Below are positions 32,045-40,857 of a stretch of 64,000 nt of DNA, one piece after another; the stretch's first letter is position 1; every line of letters begins with the position of its first letter. Under the pieces are notes generated by a model that did no database searches, had not been told where the DNA came from, and saw nothing but the letters and a program-made list of their open reading frames with translations. The stretch spans positions 1 to 64,000 of the forward strand of contig JAICXQ010000004.1 of assembly GCA_025980325.1 (NCBI GenBank). Reading direction: 5' to 3'. A program made the position numbers and the translations under genes. The stretch comes from Frankiales bacterium (GTDB lineage Bacteria > Actinomycetota > Actinomycetes > JAFAQI01).

Positions 32045-32983
32045 CTAGAGCCCGTGGGGCAGGCCGACGCAGGTGTCTTTGACGTAAACGAGCCCACCGA
32101 CACACACGATGCCGTGGTCGTCGGGATCGCGGTCGTGACCGCGCACGTCGATCGTCCCGCCCTTGTCCGGGCTGCGCAGGTGGATCCCGGTCCCCGCCGG
32201 CCGGGGCGCAGAACGGGCCGCCGCACCATGGCGCACCGCGGTGGCCGGCCGGGCGGCCCGCCGTACGGAGACCGCGGCGGCGCTGACCGGTTCGACCCGA
32301 GCCGTCACCGGCGCGATGTGCAGCCGGACCTGCCCGGGAGACGCGCCGAAGTGCAGCGGTCCGGCCACGACGGTCGCCAATGCGACGGTCGCGATCGCCG
32401 CCGAACTCAGCCCGAGCGTCGTCCGGCCGGCCCGGGGCCGCAGCGCGCGAACGACGACGCCGATCAAGCCGAAGCATCCGACCATCTCGGAGAGCCGGCG
32501 GCGCAGCCGGTGCCGCCGCGCCCGTAGCGCCGGCGAGGCCACCTCCGGCGCGGTGTCGTCGAGACTTGCCACGACGCACCGGACGTCGTCGTAGGACATG
32601 TTCGCCAGCGCCCGCAGGACTCGATCCAGGCGCATCCGGGCCTCGACCAGGTCGTGGAGTTCGGTGCCGCCGACCGCGTCGTCCTCGCAGTCGTCGAGCG
32701 GGACGCTGCGCCGCAGCCGGCGATGCTGGTCGATCGCGGCGTTGCGCGCGACGGTCATGCACCAGCGCATCAGGTCGTCGATGTCGGTGTGCGGGACCTC
32801 GCGGGTGAGCAACCGCTCGGCGACGTCTTGCACGGCGTCTTCGGCGGCGTGGGCGGAGACCCCCCGAGAGCGCAGGAAGCGCAGCAGCCGCTTGCGCATC
32901 AGTGGCCACCATTCGGCCCACTCCGGTGTAACGCGGGCCGCGTTCGCACGTGTCACTGATGCCAACTGCTCGTCGTCGAGCAT
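32045..32983 (-). CDS. ECF-type sigma factor with C-terminal TM and extracytoplasmic tail
   Basis: Sigma2 RSRGVSAHAAEDAVQDVAERLL...MRWCMTVARNAAIDQHRRLRR; TM LGLSSAAIATVALATVVAGPLHF; tail GIVCVGGLVYVKDTCVGLPHGL. Confidence 0.75.
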   Translation of the reverse strand: MLDDEQLASVTRANAARVTPEWAEWWPLMRKRLLRFLRSRGVSAHAAEDAVQDVAERLLTREVPHTDIDDLMRWCMTVARNAAIDQHRRLRRSVPLDDCEDDAVGGTELHDLVEARMRLDRVLRALANMSYDDVRCVVASLDDTAPEVASPALRARRHRLRRRLSEMVGCFGLIGVVVRALRPRAGRTTLGLSSAAIATVALATVVAGPLHFGASPGQVRLHIAPVTARVEPVSAAAVSVRRAARPATAVRHGAAARSAPRPAGTGIHLRSPDKGGTIDVRGHDRDPDDHGIVCVGGLVYVKDTCVGLPHGL

Positions 32984-32998
32984 CTCTAGGAGGACACC

Positions 32999-33175
32999 GT
33001 GCGGGTCGTCGCCGCGCTTGCCCTTGCTGTCGCCACCGCGGGACTTGGCTGTATCGCCGCGTCCGGGCCGGCCAAGGCCGTCGGAGCTCTGCCCCCGCAG
33101 ATCTCCCAGTGTTACACCGTGATGATCAGTCCACCGGCCAGCATCAGGCCGACGATCACGATCTGTCAGCCCTGA
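32999..33175 (+). CDS. small secreted peptide (58 aa), two Cys after the signal peptide; not in the ORF track
   Basis: AGGAGG RBS then GTG: MRVVAALALAVATAGLGCIAASGPAKAVGALPPQISQCYTVMISPPASIRPTITICQP stop. Confidence 0.7.
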   Translation: MRVVAALALAVATAGLGCIAASGPAKAVGALPPQISQCYTVMISPPASIRPTITICQP

Positions 33176-33249
33176 CACTTCGACCCCCCATTGCTTGAGA
33201 GGTAGTGGGGCTTCGCCACGCGTCGGCATTTTCCTGCCGCGCGGTATCG

Positions 33250-33281
33250 CCGCCCGGCCGGCCACGACCGGCCGGGCGGTT
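33250..33281 (+). terminator. strong GC hairpin
   Basis: CCGCCCGGCCGG ccacga CCGGCCGGGCGG followed by TTCT. Confidence 0.7.
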
Positions 33282-33353
33282 CTAACCTCAGCCCGCGCAT
33301 CTGACCGGGCGCCGGCCGGGCGTTCGCGACGGCCCGTTCGGGCCGTGGTCGGC

Positions 33354-33383
33354 GGTGCCGGCCCGGGGGGGAGGGCCGGCACC
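33354..33383 (-). terminator. strong GC hairpin downstream of the 33443 gene
   Basis: Perfect 11-bp stem GGTGCCGGCCC / GGGCCGGCACC. Confidence 0.6.
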
Positions 33384-33442
33384 ACCGAGTCAATTGCCGA
33401 GACGATCCCGGCATCTGAGAACACGCACCCGCGCCCACGGCG

Positions 33443-36400
33443 TTACGGATAATTTTCGGTCGCAATTTGCCCGGCCCGGCGGCGCCGGCCCAACGCGAGG
33501 GCGGCGCCGCTCGCCATGGTCAGCGTCGCGGTCGCGAACAACCACCCCGCCTCGTCCGTCGGCGTCCAGCCCCGCTCGAAGGCGAGCCCGGTGGCCGGCT
33601 CGCTCTCCTCGTTCGGGGCGCCGGCACCGACCGCCTGGCTCAGCGGCTGGCTGGCCGGTGCCTGCGCCTCGGCCTGCGCCTGCGGCGGTGGCTGTACGGC
33701 GGCGACGGCCCGGTCCGGCACACCGGTGTCGTCGAGCCGGAACGGCGGGACGAGCGGCGGCAGCACGAACAGGTGCCGCAGCGGATGGTGGCGGGGCGGG
33801 ATGCGTGTCGGCGTCGGCAGCGGGACCGGCGGGGGCAGCAGCCCGCAGGACGGGATGATCGGCGGCGCCGGCACGAGAATCGGCGGCGGCGTCACGTTCA
33901 CCGTGGGCAGCGGCGTAATCGTCGGCACCGGCACCGGCGCTGAGTGGGTCCGGACGTCAGCGCGGTCGCGGCCGGGCGTGGGGATCGGCGGCAGCGGCGA
34001 CGCGACGCCGATGTCGGCGCACCGCAAGCCCGGGTCGTAACCGACGCCGGTCGACAGGTGGTCGACCGGGGTCCAGGTGCCGGTGGAACCGTCCGGCACC
34101 CCGCCGGTGAGGACGTCGGTCCGCGCGGCGAGCTCGGACAGCCTCGTCCCCGGCTGCGGGTCACCGACGTCCACCGCCGGCACCGTCAACACCAACGTGT
34201 TGCCGGCCACGTGACCGGACCCGCTGCCGGCCACCACCTCGCCGTCCGGCCCGCCGATGGTCCCCCACTGGTAACTGACCGTCGGCGCACTCGGATCAGC
34301 CGACGGCGCGGTCGGGTCGCCGACGGCCGGCGAGCGGGCGCGCAGGAAGTAGTGCACGCCGCGGCTGACCCACGTCACCGTCCACGCCGAGCCGGTCGCA
34401 CCGACCGGAGGTACGGCGCTGAATGCGCTGACGCCGACCGCGGCGGTCAGCACGCCGCCGGCGACCTGCAGGCCGAGTTGGCGCAGGTCGAGGGAGCTCT
34501 GCTCGGTGCCCGACCAGCTCGCGTCGCCGGCCGCATCCGTGCCTTGCGGCGCGCACCGCGCCGGACCGCTGTCGGCCGACGCCGGCACCACGCTGCACGG
34601 CCGCGAGACCACGTGCACGAGCAAGCTCGGTCCGGTGCATTGACGCGACATGAGGATGCCGGCCGACGAACCGTCGTCGAGGACACCGCGCGACTCGGAG
34701 TAGGCGAGGATCGCGCGGCCGGTCTCGGGATCCATCGCGACCTGGATCCCGCTGCCGGCGTCGGCCGGGCCGGACGTCGTGGTGATGCCGCAGACCGCGC
34801 CGGCCGTCTGGCACAACGTCCCGTCGTGCACGGCCGTACCGCTCGCGAGGCTCTGCACGAACGACGGACGGCTCGAGGCCGCGTCGGTCGACGTCGCGAG
34901 GTAGACCCACCACTGGTGGTCCGGCGTACCTACGTCGCGACCGACCGCCGTACTGCCGTAGAACGCGATCGCGACCCGGCCGTCGTCCCCCGCGACGATC
35001 GCCGGGTAGGCCGCCGCGGTCACGCCGGTGTCCACCCGGGTCGGGGTCGACCACGTCGCGCCGTGGTCGGTGCTGTGGGTCAGCACGATGTGCTGGCCGT
35101 CGTCCCAGACGAGGTACGCCGTCCCGCTCGCGTCGACCGCGAGCTGCGGCGCGCCGTGGTAGCCGAAGCACCAGGCGTCGCGGGTGTACCAGCCGTTCGA
35201 CCGGCACGGCAGTGTCTTCACGACCGACGGGTCGGCCCAGCTCAGGCCGCGGTTCGACGTCGCGACCGTCTCGATCGTCGTCGTCGCCGATTCGTACGAG
35301 CCGAGGCAGGTGTGCACGACGCCGCCGGCGACCGGCTGGCAATCGGTCGCCGTCGCGAACAGCGGGACGAGACCGTTCGAGCCGGCCATGACCGGCCGGG
35401 AGGTGATCCGCGCCGGCGACGAGAAGTCGTGCTCGCCGATGCTGGCGACATGGGTCAACTGCACGTACTGCGTCCCGCCGCGGCTGAGGGCGTAGTCGAC
35501 CGAGCTGTCCTGCGTGTCCTGGAAACTCATCGCGCTGGTGTCGCCGTCGATCGCGACGACCGACGGGGTGTCGATGTCGTCTTTCGCGGTCGTCGTCAGC
35601 GCCGCGCTCGGGCTGCTGAGGAAGGTGTGCGCGCCGTCGCGCGACGAACCGGCCGCGACCGGCGCCGCGACGAAGAACGCCCGCTCGGAGCCGCTGGCGT
35701 ACACCAGCCGGTCGCCGTTGCCGCTCGGCGGTGTCAACGGCGTGCTTCCCGGTGGCGACGCCGCGAGTGAACACGTACGGCTGCTCGGTGCGGTCGCCCC
35801 GTTCAGGTCGGGCTCGCCGAGGTACGCCGGCGCATCGTGGCCGCGGCCGTCGGCGTCGAGCGCGTAGGTCCAGACGGCGCAGGGCATCGTCCGGGCGGAA
35901 CCACCGAAGAAGAGATTGAGGGCTTCGGACAGCGGCTGGTTTGGCGCGGACACCGGCGCCATCACGTAGACGTTGCCCTGGCTGTCGACGGTGAGGCTCG
36001 GGTCGGTGGTCTCCTGGCCGAAGTCGGGCAGCCGGACCGCCGGTGTGAAACCCCAACCGGCGCCGCGATCCGGTACGGCGTCCGCCCGCAACGGCGCGGC
36101 CATCGCGCGAGTGATCCGGCGAACGCGGTTGCTCGCCGTGTCGGTGGCGATGAGGTCGCCGGCGGCGTCGAGGTGCAGGCTGCGCAGGCCGGCGAAACAG
36201 GCCGTCGTGGCCGGGCCGCCGTCGGCGCATTCGCCGCCGCTGTACCACCAGGCGTTGGCCGTGCTGCCGAAACCCCAGATGTCGTAGCTGTCCCAGCTGT
36301 TTCCGGCGATCGTGCCGACGACGCCGTCGCTGCCGATCCGCCGGATCCGGTTGGTCGACTCGGCGACGTACACCGTGCCGTCGGGCGCGACGTCGAGCCC

Positions 36401-39382
36401 GAACGGCACGGCGAACGCGACTTGCCGGGCATGGCTGCCGTCGCCGTAACTGCAGAACGGACCGTTGGTGCACGCGGCGCCGCCGGCGTAGGTCGCGATG
36501 GTGCGCGGCGCGAGCGGGTAACCCCACAGGTCGACGGCCCGAGTGCCGAGGTTCACCGCGAGCACCCGCCCGGCACTCGTGTTGCCGGCGGTCGTCGTCA
36601 TCGCGTCGGATATCAGCAGCAGGTCCCGGCGAGTGTCATAGGCAAGAGCAGCCGGTGCGATGTCGACGTCGTACGCGGGCTTCCCGTCGGCGAGCGGCGC
36701 AGCGACCACCGGCGTCACGCCGAGCAGGTTCGAGACCTGGGTGAGCAGTGTCTGCGCGCGACCGGCGACCAGATAATCCTTGCCGCAGTAGGTGACCGCG
36801 AGCACCTGCTGGTCGAGCTGGTCAACGACGAACAACGTGCCGCGATGCGGATCGAGGGTCATCGCGCCGAGCCCGATGACGATGTCGAGGTAGGTGTTGC
36901 AGAAGTCTTCGCAACTGCCCACCGTCGGGAACATCGGCAGGTGCAGCCGTTTCACCGGATGGCGGTAGACGGTGCCGATGCTGTCGGCACGAACCGGCAC
37001 TCCTTGCGGCCGCAGCGTGTGCGCGGAGAAGTTGACGTAGCGCACGGCGTCGCCGTCGGAGATGTAGAGGTTGTCGTACTGGTCGAGCAGCAGGTTCTCG
37101 GGATCTTCGAGCACCGCGTCCTGCGGCCGGCCGCCGTCCCCGGCGCCGCGCGCGGGCGGCTGGCAGTCGAGCGACAGGCCTTGCCAGATCGGCGGCACGG
37201 CCGCGCACGATCGCGGCGTGCCGGCCGCGACGCTCACCGTTCCGTCCACGTCGATGCGCACGACGACGCCGTAGTTGGGAATGGCGGCGTAGGTCACGCC
37301 GTGGCTGTCGGTAACCGCGTCGACCGCGTCGCCGAGATCGGCGCCGGTGAGGAACGCGCGGTTGCGGGTCAGCGCGCCGCCGCTCAGATCCGACGGGCGG
37401 ACGAGGTCGCCCGCAGCTGCGGATCCGAGACCGCAGTACGCCGCTTGCCTGTCGCCGGCGAGCACGCTCGTGCGACCGGTCGGCCCGACCTCCACGAGGC
37501 GGCTCGCGCCCCAGTCCGACACGACGACGCCTTGGCGCGATGCGGCGGCGCCCATCGGGTAGTCGAGATCGCTCGCGACGGTCCGGACCGTGCCGGTCGC
37601 GGAGATGTCGCGGACCGCGTTGTTGTAGGTGTCGGCGACGAGTAGCCCACCGTGGCCGTCGGGCGTGAGGTCGCCGTAGAACCAACCGTCGTGGTCCCGT
37701 ACGTCGAACTGCGCCTTGGTGAGCGGACTTCCGTCGCCGGCATACCCGGGCGCGCCGCCGCCGAGGCTCACGATCGCGCCGGCCGCGACGTTGGTCCCGT
37801 ACATCTGCCGGGACGCGCTGCCGGTGTTGAGGCCGAGCAGGTAGACATCGCTGTGGTCGATGACCCAGACGGTGGGGAAGCCGACGCCGACGCCGCGATA
37901 GGTCTCGCTGGACGCGAGCAGCGCGAGCCCGTTCGGGGTGGCAACCATCCCGGCGATGAACGGAAGGTGGGCGCTCGCGGCCGGCTCGGCGGGATCACCG
38001 GGCGCCGGCGACGGGGTCGTACCGAACGTCGTGTCGGTCAGCGCCGGGCCGGCCGGGTCGCCGGCGATCGTCCCGACCGTCCCGGCGGCGACCGTGACCT
38101 CGTTCTCGGTCCCGGCGTAGAAGGTCACCGCGTGCTTGGAGAGGTTGAGGTAGCGGATCAGCGTGGCCGCGACGTAGCCCGGTTGGTCGTTGCCGAAGTG
38201 GTGGTCGGCGGGTCCGTCGGCCTGCCCCGATCCGCCGCCGGTGAGGCTCGCGTCGGCCATGAGCGTCGTACTGGAATCGGCGACGTACAGATTGCCGTCG
38301 GCGTCGGCGGTCATCGCGGCGATGTTGTTGAACGCGGCGTTCGCGACCGGGCCGCCGTCGTTGCGGCTGCCCGGCACTCCGAGCGACCCGGCGACGAACT
38401 GGTTGCTGCCGTCGGCGCGCAGCCGGCCGATCGCCGGCGCACCGGCCGGGACGTCGCGGGCCTGCCAGTCCGCGCCGGCCGGGTGCCCGTCGTCGACGAG
38501 CCGGTTGAAGGTGTAGAAGACGCCGCCGGACTGGTCGGGAACGATGCGGACGTCGGTGCTCTCGATCGTGAAGTAGCCGCGGAACAACCGCCCCTCGAGC
38601 GGACCGTTGAGATTGCCGAGTGTGCGGACGGTGCCGTCGGGGTCGAGGGTGCGGATGTAGACCCCGGATTGCGCGTGCAGGTCGGACCCGACGTCGACCC
38701 AGAAGATCCGACCGGCCCGGTCGACGACGACGTTGCCCGGGCTGACCGATGCCTGCCCGCCCGGCAGGCCGTCGCAGCGACCGCCGAGGACGGTGGTCAC
38801 GGTGCCGGGGCCGTGGCTGATCTGAGCCGGCGGGTAGAAGACCGACTGCCGGGTCCCGGCGAGCTTCGGGTCCCACGGATCGGTTGCCGTCGTTGGGTTT
38901 GCGCGTTGGTCCTGCCCGGCCGCGGCGGACGACGTACGTCGCAGCAGCGGGTTCGGGACCGTGTCGCGGCCGCTGGACTTCGGCTTGAACGGCGTGGGCT
39001 CGATCGGCAGCTCGGCGCCCAACTCGGCTTGCGCGTCCGCAGTCGCCGGCAGGTGGCCGAGGACCGGAACGGCGGTGGGCAGGACGAGATGCCGGCCGTT
39101 GCGCAGATCCATGACGAGCTGCCGGTCACCGCTCGTCGCGAGCGACAGGAACGGCGAGGTCAGCTTCTTCGCGGCCGCGATGCTCGTAGTGCCGAACGCG
39201 GCGTGCCAGGCCGGAACCCAGGCGAGCAGGAGGGTGGCGGCAATCGTCGCGCGCAGCGGTTTGCGCGATCTCGCCCGACTGCTCGAACCGCCGCGCACGA
39301 CACCCTCCCCCGGCGGGCCAGACACTGGGATAAGTCTGGACAAGCCAGGGCAAACGGTAAGCCTCGGATGTACCGGTAGCAA
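33443..39382 (-). CDS. very large (~1960 aa) secreted protein with NHL-type beta-propeller and BNR/sialidase-like regions, C-terminal TM anchor
   Basis: Repeated NHL-like segments (ADGNLYVADSSTT, GGLLVADTYNNAVRDISATGTV, GTVYVAESTNRIRRIGSDGVVGTIAG); BNR-like SNRGLSWADPSV, STDHGATWSTPTRV; C-terminal LFATATLTMASGAALALGRRRRAG; exact start uncertain. Confidence 0.8.
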   Translation of the reverse strand: MLPVHPRLTVCPGLSRLIPVSGPPGEGVVRGGSSSRARSRKPLRATIAATLLLAWVPAWHAAFGTTSIAAAKKLTSPFLSLATSGDRQLVMDLRNGRHLVLPTAVPVLGHLPATADAQAELGAELPIEPTPFKPKSSGRDTVPNPLLRRTSSAAAGQDQRANPTTATDPWDPKLAGTRQSVFYPPAQISHGPGTVTTVLGGRCDGLPGGQASVSPGNVVVDRAGRIFWVDVGSDLHAQSGVYIRTLDPDGTVRTLGNLNGPLEGRLFRGYFTIESTDVRIVPDQSGGVFYTFNRLVDDGHPAGADWQARDVPAGAPAIGRLRADGSNQFVAGSLGVPGSRNDGGPVANAAFNNIAAMTADADGNLYVADSSTTLMADASLTGGGSGQADGPADHHFGNDQPGYVAATLIRYLNLSKHAVTFYAGTENEVTVAAGTVGTIAGDPAGPALTDTTFGTTPSPAPGDPAEPAASAHLPFIAGMVATPNGLALLASSETYRGVGVGFPTVWVIDHSDVYLLGLNTGSASRQMYGTNVAAGAIVSLGGGAPGYAGDGSPLTKAQFDVRDHDGWFYGDLTPDGHGGLLVADTYNNAVRDISATGTVRTVASDLDYPMGAAASRQGVVVSDWGASRLVEVGPTGRTSVLAGDRQAAYCGLGSAAAGDLVRPSDLSGGALTRNRAFLTGADLGDAVDAVTDSHGVTYAAIPNYGVVVRIDVDGTVSVAAGTPRSCAAVPPIWQGLSLDCQPPARGAGDGGRPQDAVLEDPENLLLDQYDNLYISDGDAVRYVNFSAHTLRPQGVPVRADSIGTVYRHPVKRLHLPMFPTVGSCEDFCNTYLDIVIGLGAMTLDPHRGTLFVVDQLDQQVLAVTYCGKDYLVAGRAQTLLTQVSNLLGVTPVVAAPLADGKPAYDVDIAPAALAYDTRRDLLLISDAMTTTAGNTSAGRVLAVNLGTRAVDLWGYPLAPRTIATYAGGAACTNGPFCSYGDGSHARQVAFAVPFGLDVAPDGTVYVAESTNRIRRIGSDGVVGTIAGNSWDSYDIWGFGSTANAWWYSGGECADGGPATTACFAGLRSLHLDAAGDLIATDTASNRVRRITRAMAAPLRADAVPDRGAGWGFTPAVRLPDFGQETTDPSLTVDSQGNVYVMAPVSAPNQPLSEALNLFFGGSARTMPCAVWTYALDADGRGHDAPAYLGEPDLNGATAPSSRTCSLAASPPGSTPLTPPSGNGDRLVYASGSERAFFVAAPVAAGSSRDGAHTFLSSPSAALTTTAKDDIDTPSVVAIDGDTSAMSFQDTQDSSVDYALSRGGTQYVQLTHVASIGEHDFSSPARITSRPVMAGSNGLVPLFATATDCQPVAGGVVHTCLGSYESATTTIETVATSNRGLSWADPSVVKTLPCRSNGWYTRDAWCFGYHGAPQLAVDASGTAYLVWDDGQHIVLTHSTDHGATWSTPTRVDTGVTAAAYPAIVAGDDGRVAIAFYGSTAVGRDVGTPDHQWWVYLATSTDAASSRPSFVQSLASGTAVHDGTLCQTAGAVCGITTTSGPADAGSGIQVAMDPETGRAILAYSESRGVLDDGSSAGILMSRQCTGPSLLVHVVSRPCSVVPASADSGPARCAPQGTDAAGDASWSGTEQSSLDLRQLGLQVAGGVLTAAVGVSAFSAVPPVGATGSAWTVTWVSRGVHYFLRARSPAVGDPTAPSADPSAPTVSYQWGTIGGPDGEVVAGSGSGHVAGNTLVLTVPAVDVGDPQPGTRLSELAARTDVLTGGVPDGSTGTWTPVDHLSTGVGYDPGLRCADIGVASPLPPIPTPGRDRADVRTHSAPVPVPTITPLPTVNVTPPPILVPAPPIIPSCGLLPPPVPLPTPTRIPPRHHPLRHLFVLPPLVPPFRLDDTGVPDRAVAAVQPPPQAQAEAQAPASQPLSQAVGAGAPNEESEPATGLAFERGWTPTDEAGWLFATATLTMASGAALALGRRRRAGQIATENYP

Positions 39383-39387
39383 GGTAG

Positions 39388-40782
39388 GTGGGCCCGAGCA
39401 GGAAGACGGGCGGCGGCGGCGAAATCCTGTTGGTTGTGGGGGGCACGGTCCGATCCGCTCGACGACGGCTGCTCGGTGGCGCCGTCGTTGCCGCCGCCGT
39501 GGCCCCGTTGACGCCAGGAGTCGGGCCGGTCGCGGCCGCCGCGCAACCGCAGCTCGTCTGCCAGGCGTTCGGCGTCTCGCCCGCGGCGCAAGCAGGCCTG
39601 AGTGCCATGTGCGTGCGTGCCGACATCACCCGCGACAGCCAGACCGGGGAAGAGACGAGCCGGGTCCTGCACGTCGTCGTCTCGCACGATGGCGGCCGGA
39701 CATGGACGGCGATGAAGGCGCTCGGGTTGCCGCCGATCCCGTCGGTCGACGCACCGCCCCCGAACCAGAGCGGCGGCGGATACGTCGAGTCCGAAGGAAC
39801 CGTTCCCGACGAGGTGATCTATTCCGCCGGGTACGCGCAGGACCACACGGTCTACCTGTCGGTCTACGGCCAGATCACCGGGCTTTACAAGACCACCGAC
39901 GATGGCGACACGTGGACGTTCAGCACACCGATCGTCGGCAACGACATCGGCGGCCCGTTCACGGCTTATGCCGATCCGCGGCCCGGCCCGGCCGGCGCTT
40001 CGACGCTGACCGGTGACCCGATCGCGCTCGGCAACCGGACGAAGCCGGACCGCTTCGACGGCCCGATGACGACGAGCGAGAACGGCGCGAATCCCGCGTG
40101 GTCGCTGCAGTTCGCGTACGCCGCGCGCGCGTACAAGGGAATCCAGCTCGTCGGCGTCGCCGAGGTCGAGGATCCGCTCGCGTACTTCACCGACATCGCG
40201 TCGGTCCGCAGCTGCACGCTGGATCTCGACTGTTCCCGGGTTCTGCACACGTTCCCGGTGAACAGCGCTCTCGGTCCGCTCGTGCTCGCGGGCGATTTCG
40301 GTACGACCGGACGAATGTTCGTCGAGGAATCCACCAACGATTCGCACAAAGGCCTCGGTTGGCTCGAGTCGACCGACGGTGGCCGCAGCTTCCACGGCTG
40401 GTCGCTCGCCGCGAAGGCGGCACGCGACGTCGCGCGGGTGCATGGTGACCGGCCCGACATTGCCGTCGTGACGAACCCGCTGCTGCCGAGGGTGGTCGTC
40501 GCAGACGTCTTCTACGACACCGCGCGAGGAACGTACGAACGCGACTACGTCAGCCGGGACGACGGCCGGCAGTGGACGGCGAGCCGCCCGGTGTTGCGAG
40601 CCCCAGCCAATTACGAGTGGGTGCGCCGTACGGTGACCCTCGCCCCGAACGGCAGCCTGTTCGTGCTCGCCCCGGTGTCGCCCGGCGGACCGAGCGCTGC
40701 GCAGCAGGACGTCTTCACACCGAAGCAAGCGATGTGGTGCTCGTCCGACTACGGCCGGACCTGGGGCTTCGCCTGCCGCTAG
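39388..40782 (+). CDS. secreted BNR/sialidase-like beta-propeller protein
   Basis: Signal peptide; VVSHDGGRTWTAM, KTTDDGDTWTF, ESTDGGRSFHGW, SRDDGRQWTA, SSDYGRTWGFACR Asp-box repeats. Confidence 0.8.
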   Translation: MGPSRKTGGGGEILLVVGGTVRSARRRLLGGAVVAAAVAPLTPGVGPVAAAAQPQLVCQAFGVSPAAQAGLSAMCVRADITRDSQTGEETSRVLHVVVSHDGGRTWTAMKALGLPPIPSVDAPPPNQSGGGYVESEGTVPDEVIYSAGYAQDHTVYLSVYGQITGLYKTTDDGDTWTFSTPIVGNDIGGPFTAYADPRPGPAGASTLTGDPIALGNRTKPDRFDGPMTTSENGANPAWSLQFAYAARAYKGIQLVGVAEVEDPLAYFTDIASVRSCTLDLDCSRVLHTFPVNSALGPLVLAGDFGTTGRMFVEESTNDSHKGLGWLESTDGGRSFHGWSLAAKAARDVARVHGDRPDIAVVTNPLLPRVVVADVFYDTARGTYERDYVSRDDGRQWTASRPVLRAPANYEWVRRTVTLAPNGSLFVLAPVSPGGPSAAQQDVFTPKQAMWCSSDYGRTWGFACR

Positions 40783-40857
40783 GCGTCACGCAGCCGCTTC
40801 TGCCAAGTCCTCGTCCGTAGGGGTGGCACGGACCGGTCGGTCGGTTTAGGTTGGGCC

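Noticed and set aside
33944-37645. Long plus-strand ORFs (608 aa and 602 aa) opposite the giant propeller gene
   Set aside because: Shadow ORFs; no signal peptide, no domain motifs, Arg/Asp/Val-rich composition.
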